Below are positions 43,245-55,559 of a stretch of 64,000 bases of DNA, piece by piece. The DNA comes from Gnetum montanum (Eukaryota > Streptophyta > Gnetopsida > Gnetales > Gnetaceae): the NCBI GenBank assembly GCA_015680685.1, contig MNCI01035623.1, positions 131,532 through 195,531 on the forward strand. The letters are read 5' to 3'. The notes below the pieces were generated by a model. The model made no database searches. It was given only the letters and a program-made list of their open reading frames with translations, and was not told where the DNA came from. The stretch's first letter is position 1, and each line of letters opens with the position of its first letter. Both the position numbers and the translations under genes were made by a program.

Positions 43245-44491
43245 GGGGTGTGGTGTGTCATGGTGGTGGGGGCAAGGTGGGGCATAAGGCATGGCACTAG
43301 ATGTAGCACCATGGGGAGACTATGCTCTTCATGGCCACATGACTATGCTCTCTAGGCATTGAGAGCATAGGGTGCTAAGTGTTTGCTAAAATTCCTATCT
43401 TCCAAAGTGCTTGCCAAAATGTTTGTTCAAAAAAGTCTATTTTTTGGAACTACGCTTTCCACAAAGCATAGTTGGGGTAGCCCCAGAGTTAGTCAAAATT
43501 TTACTTTTTTCTAGACTATGCTCTCCATTAGGGTAATCTAGAGTTAGAGAAAAAAATTTGCTACCCAGGCATGATGTTAATCCTATAAAGTATATTGTAC
43601 CCCAATGGGTTCTAGATGTGTCAAATGTATTAATTGACATCCTACACCCATGGGACCCTAGGCTGCATTGTAAACATTGCATTTATACTAATTTATGTTA
43701 ATAATTTATAATGTATATATCAAAATTTTGCATCTATTTGTGTATAATAATGCTTTCCCTATTTCTTGTTAATTGCAGGGTGCTACTAAAGCTCGTTCTA
43801 ATAGTAGTTAAGCTTATGGGCATCTTATGTTGCATGAGTGAACCTATCCTTAACATGCCTACACTAGATATGTGGGTGGACTATTAGGAGGTGTGGTTTT
43901 GACAAGGGGCTTGAGAGTTCTTGAAATACCTATTACAATAGTTTAATGTGATCATGTTGTCACACTTGATGGTGGAGGCTACTAGTACCATCACTGAGAC
44001 GTTGCTACCTAGGGCTAACTAGAGCATCCTAAAGTTTTCCTTAGATGAGTCAACTACTAATGTTGATAGGATAGGTGGTTCAAGAAAAGGTCCTAGGAGC
44101 ACTTGGTAGCTATCCAAGGTATGGCACATGACAAGGTTTGCTTGTTATAATAAGAGCAACACCCTTTTTATCATTCTATGGATGCATACCTTGTTTCAAA
44201 AAACACCTAAAACCATCTCATATGCCAAAGTGTAAGTTTTTTTATGACTTCTATAGTAATTTTTTTCACTTGCTCATGTTAACTCACTAAAAACTCATGA
44301 TTAATGCCAAGTTCATAGTTGATGAGGAAGGCTTGCATGATGAAGTGGATGCTCTAGCCTTAACCCACACTACCCTGGAGGTATTCCCATCATGTGCAAA
44401 TGTTCAGGCAGTTATGATTCAATAGGTGGGGCATGATTTGGAGGCCTACCACTCCTGATACCTGAAGGCATATGAGGGATGCAAGACCAAT
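43245..44491 (-). mobile_element. Element E, part 2: fragment between the insertions of B and C
   Basis: Begins with the right copy of the B duplication (ggggt) and ends with the left copy of C's expected duplication (ccaat, 44487-44491). 43300-43530 continues the gactatgctctcc words of E's LTR and of 24870-25280. 43779-44491 holds the start of E's antisense gene on the plus strand, as expected for a minus-strand element just beyond RT. Confidence 0.75.
43779..44491 (+). pseudogene. Element E antisense gene, FCP1-like exons 2 and 3 (truncated by element C)
   Basis: Fourth copy of the antisense gene. An acceptor (TTAATTGCAG, then GGTG) opens exon 2 at 43779; a donor near 44231 (GTAAGTTT) closes it after about 453 bp, against 450 in A, B and C. 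Readable in one frame with stops: VLIVVKLMGILCC, then EVWF-stop-QGA-stop-EFLKYLLQ and VIMLSHL, TITETLLP, CYNKSNTLF and HTLFQKTPKTISY. Exon 3 from about 44303 reads DEEGLHDEVDALALTHTTLE and then ANVQAV, matching B (ALAHTTLETF). C is inserted at 44491, so the rest lies outside the window. Catalytic acids of the HAD fold are absent here too. Confidence 0.65.
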
Positions 44492-46211
44492 TGAAACACC
44501 CCAAAATTCGAAGGCATGCTTGCTTCACCAAGTTTATGCAATTCGCGCAGCGCCACAGTAGTTCTTTAGCGGAAGAATGCTATGAATTCATGTTGGCCAA
44601 GTTCAGAAAATTTTCCACTTTAGGTGTAAACAAGCTCTATGGATCATCTTTCCTGCCCACCTAAGTAGTTTACCCAGACGACAGCCTGCTTAGAAGTAAT
44701 GCGTGTGGTTGTCAGCAGCGCTCAAGATGCGCGAAATAGTTTGGCAAGTTTTCCAAGTCACAAAGTTTGCTACGCTATGCTACGCCTTGCTATGTAGCGT
44801 AGCAAGCTTCAGAAAATGTTTGCAGAACTAAAGTGCTACGCTACACTATGCAGCATAGCACAGCATGGAAAAAGCTAGAGGATTAATCCCCCTTGCCCAA
44901 CCTTAAGTCCTTCAGCAATGTCTCCTTCCATCAAAAAGCAAAAAACTTGGGAAAAAATAGACCATGTTTGTTGCTACGCTACACTGAGCTATAGGGGGCA
45001 GTGAGGCGTAGTAATTCTACAAAAGTGATAGAAGGTAACTCAAAGGGTAGGATTAGCAAGTTTGCAACCTTCACAGTGCAAAAGGCAAAGTTGGTAGATT
45101 GATGACGTTTTTGTGACTAAGGCTAGTCATTGCACTATGCTACGCTATGTAGCATACCATAGCATAGAAAATATGCAATAAATAGTCAACGCGCTTCAAA
45201 GGTTTCCAATGCCTGTAGTAGGACACAACATAAGCTCTTTGCTTCGAACTGGTGGCTACGCTATGCTATGTTGCGTAACATAGCACAACGTAACAAGATG
45301 CTATGCTACGCCAAACATGCTACACTACAAAGCATAGCAGAGTGTGGCAAGGAGTTATGCTACATTAATACACTTCACCTAATTGCACCTTTGCCTTGAA
45401 AGCACAATTACAACATGGAAGACTTGTAATTATGACATAGCAGACTCACCCAATGATCATGCAGGCATGTGCAGCATAGATAGGTCAGTGCAAGCTCAGC
45501 GCATGTGGCGTCCAAACCGCATCTTTCATGCACCCTTGGTCCTATAAATACCCCAACAAGCAATGTTCAAAGCGCTTGCTCTTTTGGAAAAAAAAAGAGT
45601 CCTAGTTTAGTCTTTTAGGATTTTTAGTCGGCTAACAATTTTGTTGGTGGACAAGAAAAAATTAGCACTGTAACCTTGAGCATTGTAAGCTTTCTATTTG
45701 ACATTGTAAATAGTTAGCACTCCCTGTTGGCATTTTCTTCCACCCTATTCTACCACCTTGGTAGCACTTTGCATTGTTAATGCCTGAGCCCATGTTCAAG
45801 CACATAGCCATCTTGCTCTACACGTCTTGGTTACTCTCAGGATCTCTGCATTTCTTAGTGCTATGCAACCAATTGTATCCACCTTGACAAAGTGAAGTCA
45901 TAGCTTCAAAGTAGTGCATTTTTCTAACTACATTTTACTTTGTCTCCTACTTGTTACTACATTTTACGCTACTTTCAGTTTCTATCTCTTTTACATTTAT
46001 GCATTACTTCGCGCTATGAACCTCATTTTCAAATCACACATTGCAAAAGGCTATATTAACACCAACTAAGTCCTTGTCTGATCAACTAGACCGTTCAGGG
46101 CACCCCGTTTCCATTTTATCCAGCATGGTCCTCTCATGGAAATGGGGTTAAGACTGTCACAACTAATGACCCCTCGGTGTTTTCCAACCACTGACATTTT
46201 CAGTCACTACA
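44492..46211 (+). repeat. Element C 5' LTR (C-type)
   Basis: 1720 bp from TGAAACACCCCAAAA to CACTACA. U3 is dominated by gctacgctatgctacg words forming inverted repeats, for example TTGCTACGCTA/TAGCGTAGCAA at 44767-44777 and 44795-44805, and others near 44830, 45130, 45255 and 45300. TATAAATA at 45543-45550. The U5 block 46070-46106 (gtctgatcaactagaccgtt region) is shared with the A and E LTRs. Confidence 0.93.
45543..45550 (+). promoter_or_regulatory. Element C 5' LTR TATA box
   Basis: TATAAATA preceded by ggtcc and followed by cccc; kept at 62360-62367 in the 3' LTR. Confidence 0.65.
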
Positions 46212-46217
46212 GTTTTT

Positions 46218-46236
46218 TGGCACTAGAAGGAGGGCC
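46218..46236 (+). promoter_or_regulatory. Element C primer-binding site
   Basis: TGGCACTAGAAGGAGGGCC, six bases after the LTR end CTACA; one base from the family consensus TGGCGCTAGAAGGAGGGCC. Confidence 0.8.
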
Positions 46237-46333
46237 TTTTGGTGCCTTTTTCAAATGTCACGGTAGTCTTGTAAGCCTTCTGCACCCTGATACACATTAG
46301 CATAAACTTGACACCCATCTGTGGTTGTTTATG

Positions 46334-46592
46334 AGTCATGCGGTGTAGATCGATTGCCATGACGGTTCCTCGGGAACCCTACAGGACATAAAGCCTCCAG
46401 TCACCATCTCACTTACCTATCTTATGGTAGTCTTGCACACATTTTGTATCCTACCGTGAACTNAGTCATGCGGTGTAGATCGATTGCCATGACGGTTCCT
46501 CGGGAACCCTACAGGACATAAAGCCTCCAGTCACCATCTCACTTACCTATCTTATGGTAGTCTTGCACACATTTTGTATCCTACCGTGAACT
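46334..46592. repeat. Two identical 129-bp copies flanking a single N (probable assembly artefact)
   Basis: The segment beginning agtcatgcggtgtagatc and ending ctaccgtgaact occurs twice with no difference that I can see, separated by one N at 46463. In otherwise decayed DNA, exact identity around an N points to a false duplication at a closed gap. A third, diverged copy of the segment's first part follows at about 46615 (gcatcgtgtggtacagatcgg), so a true older duplication also exists here. Lies in the 5' leader of C. Confidence 0.85.
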
Positions 46593-46842
46593 AGTGTAAA
46601 CATGACATCCTTTTGCGAGTGTTTACGCATCGTGTGGTACAGATCGGTCACCTTGACGGTTCCTTGGGAGCCCGGTAAGACATAAAGCCTTTTTAATTAC
46701 TTTCCAATTTCTTTGCTTTTCTCGTTCACAAAAATGTTAACCTTTTGATCACTTTTCAATTTCCTTGTTTTTCCCATTTACAAAACTATTTAGCTTCCCA
46801 ATTTCTTTACTTTTCTCATTTGCAAAACTGTTTAACTTAACA

Positions 46843-49170
46843 ATGGCTTCCCCTAGCACCGTTGCTAATACCTTTAATGTCGAGGTTCCTATCATGGTTC
46901 AAGGCATCATAGTTGTCAAATAGCTATTGAACCCAATGCTGGAAACCTGTTGATCCCTCAGGATCCAAAATCGGGGACCTAAGGGCTTGGCCCAGCAACA
47001 TGAGCACTATAACTTCCTCTGTGCAAAGATTCAGGCAAACCTACCTTTGGATGTACACAAGTTTGAAAGCAAACATAGCTTCGAGTTCACTTACTGCGAT
47101 AGGAAGGAGTTTGTTCCCACTCCTGATGCTTCCATACCTTTGACATAGACAAATCAAAGGCTTCTAGACTAGCTAATCTAGTTGGCTAGGCTTAGGAAGC
47201 AATAGGACACAGCATCTAACCAGGATGACGTCTTCTAGGATGGATAGGAGGAACTAGATTCTCAATCCGACAAGGGAGGTCAAGCCAACCCTGTTCCTGT
47301 CCCCCCTACCCAATCCTTCTGGGCTAATCCATTATCTGTTACTGCTCCCTTTGTGATCACGCCTATGCTCCCGCAGCCTACAACTGCCATTGCAATGGGT
47401 AGCCATGTCACCTTCCCAGCGTGTCAATGCCCTTATTCCCCTATTTCATTTGCAGCAACTATGCCTATGCAAACTATGCACTAGCCCATTCCTATAGCAA
47501 ATCACACACCAATCATGGCTAGCCTATCGCATATTCATACTATACTTACTTCACAGTCATACACAACTTCCGTTTCCATTCCTACGTTCACATCTGTTCC
47601 ACCCACCATTGTGGGCTTAGGTCCGTCCACATGGTGGACCCCATTTACTTCTTCTCCTATTCCACAACCATCTCAAATGTCTCATTATGTTCACCCTTAG
47701 ATGTACCAAACCCCGCAAATAGTACAACCCAACACGAGGCTATGGTCTATGTTGCCAGTGACACAAGCAGTCTATCCAATGGTCCAACCCGCGGTTGCTA
47801 CTCAAACAGCACCACCTACTAGGTGGTGGATAGCACAAGTAGCACTGGTTGCAGGGGTTATTCCAATGGTACCATCGGTGGGTCACGCCCCCACCCCTGC
47901 CATTCCACAAATGGGAGCTACCTTGGTAGTTCCCCAACTATCCATAACATCGTAGGGTCTGGACCTAGCATTCTAGCTTATCCAAAACCTCACCGAGGAA
48001 ATAAAATGCCTCAAAGCTGTTGGGTTTGACAAAGTACAAGTCATGAACTTTTACAAGGATGACCCCATCAGCCCTGCAATCCTTGCTCTAACGTTACCCC
48101 CAGGGATGTCCATCCCCCACTTCATGAAGTACAATGGGAAGGGAGATCCCAATGCACATCTTGTTACCTTTAGATATGAATCCCTTCTGTTGCAACAATG
48201 GCCACACACAATTATTCATGTCTTTCCCATGTCACTAACTAGAAGGGCTTTAGATTGGTACCGTGCACTGCCACGTTCATCTATTTCAACTCTAGAAGAT
48301 CTTCTGACCTAGTTCATGAAACGTTTAAAGTATAACTTGAAGGTGGAAACCACACTAGACCAGTTGATGAGCATGAAGCATGATCCTATGGAACCAGTCC
48401 AGAAGTTCATCGAGCGATGGAGCATGACCCTTAACGAAATCTATGAGCCCATCATGGAGGCGCACCTATTGGCCATCTTTAAGGATGTAGTGAATGACTT
48501 TATCAAGTCCAAACTGTACTACCTCGCCCCTCGCACTCCTAGTCAAGCTTTCGCTCAGATCAAGAGTATACAAGATGCGGTCGAGGCAAGCAAAGACCCA
48601 GCCTACATTGCCTACAAAAACACCTTCACAAAGAAGGACAAGGGTAAGGCTCCAACAACCACAGTGGCTACTATGGCGACCAAGGCCAAGCCCAAACCCA
48701 GTAACAATAGTAACAAGAACAACAAGAAACCAGCTATACCCATAGCTAACCCTGTACCCAAATAGGGCCACGCACCTTAACCTGCTATGCCCTCACCTGA
48801 GACATCTATCAACCCAAACCAAAATTTTAGCATAAAGATCGCTCAAGGTACACCCCACTACCTCTCAAGCCTTTAGAACTTCTAAAGAAGCTATTGGTAG
48901 CGAGGCATATCCAACAAAAGAAGATGTTGGAAAAAGGAATCAGGAGACATCAATGCTACTACGAGCTCCTTAGGAACCCTTCTTTGGCCCTACCCAATGA
49001 GCCCCTAGTTCTTAAGGATTTCAGGTTGGATAGCTTTTGTGATTATCACCAATAGTGTGGTCACAACACAGATTATTATTTGGTGTTGCAGGATGACATC
49101 CAAAGGTTCATTGATCAAGGAAAACTGGTAGTGGACAAAAGTAGCCCAATACACCCTCAGAACTAATTGA
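46843..49170 (+). pseudogene. Element C gag (defective)
   Basis: ATG at 46843 (MASPSTVANT). N-terminal block HYNFLCAKIQANLPLDVHKF at about 47010, then a Pro/Thr/Ser-rich variable part (47270-47960). The capsid core is at 48030-48600: MNFYKDDPISP, LPPGMSIPHFMKYNGKGDP, RRALDWYRALP, MKRLKYNLKV, VNDFIKSKLYYLAPRTPSQA. Lys/Asn-rich linker to 48765. The C-terminal knuckle is FCDYHQ-stop-CGHNTDYY at about 49038-49080, with its last Cys changed to Tyr. Stops at 46919, 46950, 47146, 47698, 47953, 48310 and 48763 among others. Confidence 0.9.
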
Positions 49171-50640
49171 TGCATGTCTACATAGACCCCCTCAATTCCA
49201 ACAATGTCGGTTACGTCATCAATTCCATTGGTATTGACAATGATCCTAGGCCATCCCAACAGCCATTCGTGGTCTAAGTGCCTCAACATAGTGCACCAGC
49301 ACCACCAACGATTGGTCGAAGCTCGTAATAACTATTCGTGCTGAGAGTCCCTTCATGGGCATCCATCTCCGCACCACCTGTTAGCATCATTGGCTCCTTT
49401 CATCATCAGGGGGCTAACTCCTTTGATAGCCCCCACCCTGCATAATATAGTCGAAAAACCTTCTTTTCCTAAAAAATGGGAAGTGCATTTCGCAGGTGAG
49501 ACGTCAAGAGGAAGTACTATCCCTAGTATTTCCAAGCCTATGTCTTCACCCCCTACATCTTCACCCTCATCACCAATGATGAACGTGGCTATAACCACAT
49601 AGTCCATGCCACCTTGTCAAAAAGGGTCTAAACTCAGACCCGAAGCCACCCCTCCTTGGGAAATTCATCTTCTGGGATGAATCGAAGAAGAGGAAAGAGT
49701 TAAACAAAGGGCTAACCAAGACCTTTTGGATGTCCTCACTTAGGTCAAGCAAGATCTGAAATAGAAAAACACTACATCGATCTTGTCCAACCTAATCATG
49801 ACATTCATCCCACATTGCGAGGCTCTGATCTGCATGTTGATAGTAATTCCAGTCAACGAAGACATGCCAACGGAAGAGGAAGCAATCCACTCATTCATGC
49901 TTCCTTTTGCACCTACAGAACCAGAACCGTCTCAACTGACTTTTAGTGATGACTCAATTAGGGAAGATCCTAAGAAGGGTCAAGTGACTACGACATCTCT
50001 ATTCATCACAATTTAGGTCAGCCAACACCAGATCTGAAGGGTACATGTTGATGATGGGGCTGCCACAAACGTCATTCCCTTTCCTATTGTGGACAAGTTG
50101 GGCTTGGTCGACCAGATCAGACCCACAACGATGTCATGCCTAAGGTTGTTCAATGGGGCATGCATCCTGGTGAAGGGCATGGTTCACATAGGTTTCATGG
50201 TAGGGGATTAGTTCCCCACAAATGCAACATTCATTATGATCGAGGAAATGCCTGGGTTTAACCTAATCTTGGGGAGGTCATGGTTAGCTCAACTTAGGAT
50301 TGTCTCCTGATCCATTCATTAGGAAATCCACCTACCATACGTAGGTATGGAGGTGGTGATCCATGGTGACGAGGTAGCAGCATAAGTAATCAACAACATA
50401 GACATGGAGTAGGGCTCAAAAGTCGTAGCCTCTAAGGATGAAGTGCCTACTTACACATACATTAACCATCCAGTGGGAGAATCAGCTCAGCAAGTCGATG
50501 TCCAAGATGAAAGCACATGGGTTGAGTTGCCCTTCCAAGCAGGGGACAATGATGCAAAAGAAGACCCTGCCAAAGCATCTCGACCTTACATTCCGCTCAA
50601 TCCATGATGGGTCAAGAACCAACTATGCATAGCGTAGCAA
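49171..50640 (+). pseudogene. Element C aspartic protease with linker (defective)
   Basis: The linker (49171-50030) includes EEAIHSFMLPF, shared with A. Protease core 50041-50330: the active-site loop VDDGAATNVIP keeps Asp and Gly, followed by FPIVDKLGLVDQIRP, FMVGD-stop-FPTNATF and FNLILGRSWLAQL (second motif intact). The tail holds TWVELPFQAG, as in A and B. Stops within the flap region (50210) and before the core (50016, 50037). Of the three proteases in the window this is the only one with an intact catalytic triplet. Confidence 0.88.
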
Positions 50641-51135
50641 CCCCACTTCTTCCTGTTCAGTTGTCATCCTTTGCATAGTACCACCTTTCGTTGTTTACAA
50701 TGAATCTATCCACGTAAGTTACTAGTTAGCCATTATTTAAGCTATTGACGTATCATCTCTCTGGCATGCTACGCTATGGCTTGAAACAACGTAAAACTAG
50801 CAATGGCCCAAAACAGCCTAAAACTAGCTAAGGCCTGAAATGGCCTAAAACTAGCAATGTGTTGGCCTTTATTCACGTTATTAACATATCATCTCTTGGA
50901 CATGCTAAGCGATGGACCAAAATGGCCTAAAACTAGCAATGGCCCAAAATGGCCTAAAACTAGCACATAAAAGCATGAAAATCTCACATGAAACATAGCA
51001 TGTAGACAATGCACAAGTTAACATAGAATCAATTTCTTTTCTGAAATTCTCTTCTTTATTCAAAAATTTTGTCCTTTGGACAATATTTTCAAAAATTTTA
51101 CAAAAATTCAAAATTTCAGAAAAAATCCCATGTTG
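50641..51135. repeat. Element C spacer between protease and antisense gene, TAAAACTAGC motif cluster
   Basis: At 50775-50970 at least six close copies: caacgtaaaactagcaatgg, cagcctaaaactagctaagg, tggcctaaaactagcaatg and repeats of the last. The distal part (50980-51135) is AT-rich. No coding region. Confidence 0.8.
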
Positions 51136-54100
51136 TCATGGGTTGCTCCCACTTGCATTGTCTTCGTCACCTGATTTTACATCATTTCCCTTTGCATTAT
51201 CATCCCCTGCGTTGTTCTCTACTAATTCTTCATTTCCTCCCTCTATAGGCCCTACACCCTCATCTGGAGCTTGCATTGTAGGAACGAAGTAGTCAGTTAA
51301 AGTAATGCACACAAGTCACAATAGAGCATAAGCATTAATACAATAGAAAGTGACTGACCTAAGAAGGGCCTACGTCAGCCTCAAAGGGTATTCAGTCTAA
51401 ACCAAGAACAAGGTGGTGCCAAACCTCCTCTTCCATAATGTCCACCCAACACCTGTTGCTTAGTTCATCATCTACAATAGCTCTCTCCCTTTCGACGGTT
51501 GTCCACCTTGGTGGTCTTGGAGAAAAGAAGATGGTTGTGGTCTCTCCTATGGAAAGGTCCACTTTCCAATTATGAGATGCATAACCTTTACCTACTTTTT
51601 GAACTTGGCATAAGCCTCAGAAGCATCGATGGCATTTACAAATTCTTTATATGTAAACGCCTCCACAGCAACATCCCTGTATAGTTTACTATGGGTGGCA
51701 TTTTCTAGTTTATACATATGTTTGTGTTTTTTCTAGGACTACCCCGATTCATAAACCTTGGCATTGAAATATTTTAGATCCTGACAATTCTGGGCCAGCA
51801 AGTCCATTTGCATCCACTATTCTATTATTTCATGGTGGCTTCCACATTCTAATGTATGACAGTCCAAAACCTGGTGTATTCTATCATAGTCATGGGCTAG
51901 TCCTCATTATTAGTATCATGGGCTATGAGGAATTCATTCCTTGACTTGAGATCCTACACCTCGGCACTTAGGTTGGCCTTCTCTTACTCAGCCTTTTGGA
52001 CCTGCTTCCACAAATCCTCATTAACATGCTTATACTCCCACAAGGAGTGTTCTGAGTGCAAAGCACATTTGCAAGCCTCATCGTATGCTTGACGAGACAC
52101 ATCGGTCACTTCAGGTGGGAATGTAGACACAACACCAACTTTCAAAGGCCATGTTGGGTCCCATTTGAGCCGAGAGGCTACCGTGACACAAAGGGCTTTG
52201 CAATTGTATTAGCATAGAAATATTAGCAAGCTCAAGACATTCTAGCGTAGCAACAAGAGAGCACTTAATAATACTACTTACCCACATCAACGTCCACGTG
52301 CTAAAGATGGTTGATCATGTTGTCGATAATTCCCTGCATGAACGTAATCTTATCAAGGATCCCAGCCCATGGTTCCATATAGATCGGAGGGGGTCCTACA
52401 GCATCAATAGTGGCACCTGTTACATAACTAAACATATTAGCAATGGCCGAAATGGGCTATGAAAAGGTAGAAACATTTTCCAACTCACCAGCATTCGATT
52501 GTGGTCTCCCTTCTTGCTGATGCAAAACGATGGTGACAACCTTGGCGGAAGTCCCTGCCAAGTTTGTATGGGCCTCTTCTTCATGTGCTAGTGCCTTTCT
52601 TTTTGAAAGATCAACTTCATTTTTATTCAAAGGAGACTCTTCTTTGTCTTCAAAAATGCCCTCCTCATTAGTAGGACTTTGCCTGATAACGAGAGCCCCT
52701 GCCTTAGCAACAGGAGTTCTTTCCTTCTTGGCCATGATCCTTTTCTTCGAGACTAGGGCCTCCGTGTCTTTATTCATTACCCTCATCTTAGGGGCCGACA
52801 CCTCTTCATCGCCTTCTTCTTATTATTATTATTCTTATACCAATTAAGAAACATGTTTGCATTAGCCAAAAAAAAGTTAGCTTAAAGTAGGTGCTATGCT
52901 ACGCTATGCTGGCCAGCACAGCATAGCATAGTAGACGTCAACAAGGTAGGCATCAAAAATGAGTGTTTACCAATGGGAGGTTGTGTCCTCTACAGTTTAA
53001 GCCCCATCCTTCGCCCCTCCTCTTCCTCCATGCAAAGGGTCTTCTTAGCTAGAGGAGGCCTCTTCCACTGCAACTTTTTGGCCACAATCTTGGCTATGAA
53101 CCACTCCCCCCATGACACGCTACTAGCTATAGTGGAGGGTGCCTCTCCTACGCTATCTTGGCCATGAAATTTGTGGTCCCCTCGTTTCTTAGTCTTCACA
53201 GAGAATGACTCCTCAATTATTTCTAAGGGATCTTGGGGTTGGATGGTCTGGAGGATCTGGCGAACCCACGGTCTAGAAATCTGATTGCGAGTCCACATGA
53301 CCCAGGCTCCATTCTCATGAACCACCAGAAACTCCATGAAATTCTTTAGGCAGGCTATGTAAAAGGCATAATGGATATTGGAACGGGACTCCGTTTTCTT
53401 ATGGAGCCCCACGATTTTGGTCTACAAGCCTTTACATAAAAACCTTGCCCGGTTGTAGCAAGACCCCTCCTCCATAACCTCACGCATTATCCAAGCTTGC
53501 TCAATCCCTAGGACCTTCCCTTGGAAAAGTAGCTAGGGGAATGCATGAGCACGTAAGACAGGATAAACCCCCTTGCCAGTCCTTCTTTAAGCTTCTTCAT
53601 GGAAAGCCCCTTTTACTCCTTAGCAATCCCTAACCACTCCTGAATGTCCTTCTTCTAAAGGGTCAGCTCCTTCTTACCCTTTGACCCTATGAGGATGCCA
53701 TCGGCAGGGACACCGAAGAGGTTCATGAACAGCTGGTCATTAATTTCAATGACCATCCATACGCCTTGTATGTGTGTACAGAAGTGGCTCGCCTTCTCAG
53801 AAAAGGAGTCAATCAAGGAGAGCATCTTGATGATAGGAATGCTCAGATTCGGGGCCAGGAATAGATCCATAAGTCCAGCCTTTTGGATATTCTAGACCAA
53901 GGAGTCTGAAGGTGCATCATTTATCCAGCGTTGGCTCATATCTACTTCTCCATACTTAAAGTAGATGTTTACCTCCTGTGTCTCAGCGGTTACCACCATC
54001 ACCTCCCGAGGCTTCTTCACCCCTATAACAGTTTTCACAAGAAACATTTAGCATAAAAATGTAGAAAACCCAAAGATTGCAAAGACACTTGAGCATTCAA

Positions 54101-55559
54101 CACTTACTATTGGGCCTACCAGGTTGGTACAGTGACGGGAACGATGGAAGACTAATTAGAACTTGATCAATCGTGATTATTTTGAAGGGTTTTTCCCACC
54201 CCTCATCCAGCCAACCAGACCCCTTGCACTAATTGTAGGGAATGGGGAATAGGTATGGGTAGGTGTGGTATTCACCCCCGCATTGACCAATCACACCTGC
54301 CCATAGGTTCTCAGCACAAGAGAACTCCTGTAGGGCTATACGTATTATAGTCAGCAGACCCGGTCAGTCGTGAACCCCTTCTTTATTGATGTAGAACCTT
54401 ATAATAAAAACATACAATTAGCATTTGGCCAACATGGCCAGCATCACACAATATAGCAGAACAAGGCTACAAAACTCACCTGCCAACACACTAAACAGTT
54501 CCTAGTGGGTTTTGGAAGCACGTTGCCATATAACGTGCAACAAATAATGTGTTGTAAGAATGGTAGCAGTTGTATTCAGGCATATCCCAGATCCAGGCCA
54601 AACACCTTAACCCTGTTGGGCATTGATTGGATCCTTCTCCCTACCTACTCATGATCACCCTATCCGTCAGAAACCTCAGGATGCCCCAACTTACCCTAGG
54701 AAATATGGCTTCGGTTATGACGGCTACCTCCTCCTCCTCTAGGTATGACCAAATGATCACACTGAAGTGTTGGAGGAGAAATTGTAGGAACTCCTATGCT
54801 CCTTTCTTGAACCAAACCCCTTGCTCTCCCATGCGTATATGGGGAGGAGGGGGGTTGGCCACGAGTCTTCTTGCATGACACAAGACCCCTACAATCTCTA
54901 AGACAATCAGAATCGGCCTTAGCCCCATCCTGCACACAACATAACCAGCAAACGTTAGCATCATGTCTAAGCATGATACACACCCAACATAGCAATATTT
55001 AGCAGTTCATGCATATAGCGTAGCATAACCCTCTTCTGGCACATAGCGTAGCAAGAACATAAAAGCGCCAGCGTAGCAAAAAAAATGGCCTAACATAGCA
55101 ATAGAGCATTTGATCCTAATAGGGCAATTAACAATATTCCTTGACAAGACACGTGTCACACTATCACACCACACATGGCCAAACCCTCTTAAAGGTCCTA
55201 CACTATGCCATTTGAAAGCCAAGTAATTTAAACTGTTCAAACCCCTGCGGTTATGACAACCATGGCAGCGGTGGTTTAACCGACCTTGCATGCAAGGATA
55301 GCATAGCATTTATGCACCTGTCGCAGCCGAAACGGCAATAGCAGCGATGCAAAGGCCAAAAAAATGCTATGAATAGGATACAAAATGAAAATAGAGGACA
55401 ACAAAAGAAGAAAACAAAAAAATGATAACAGAATCATGAAAAAATAGAGGAAGCATAGTAGCCTACTGGGTCAATGGCGTGTCCTCCCGTGTCACAACGC
55501 ATGCTTGTGTCATCAACCTTTGCGAGCTCTAGGTGACTATGTTCCTTCTTGGAAGCCAT
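51136..55559 (-). pseudogene. Element C antisense gene: eight exons (defective)
   Basis: Exons on the minus strand: 55559-55467, 54929-54480, 54397-54108, 54022-52971, about 52815-52489, 52416-52282, 52177-51359, about 51263-51136. GT-AG borders throughout; exon 2 is 450 bp and exon 4 1052 bp. Start MASKKEH, close to A MASKIKG. FCP1-like part: LIVLEIVGVL, GVWFKKGA-stop-EFLQFLL, VIIWSYL, SYNTLFVARY, CFQNP; the HAD acids are replaced by E/V and A/R. The middle domain holds AGLMDLF, LFMNLFGVPADG, YAFYIACLKNFMEFLVVH and ISRPWV. Exon 5 is Lys/Glu-rich, exon 7 starts SRLKWDP and is charged, exon 8 gives an acidic Asn/Asp/Glu tail ending in TGA. Several stops in exons 2, 4 and 7. Borders of exons 5 and 8 are the least certain. 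Confidence 0.75.

Noticed and set aside
44492-45330. CRISPR-like regularly spaced repeats (gctacgctatgctacg)
   Set aside because: Repeats are degenerate, irregularly spaced and lie in a plant LTR U3; CRISPR arrays do not occur in this setting.
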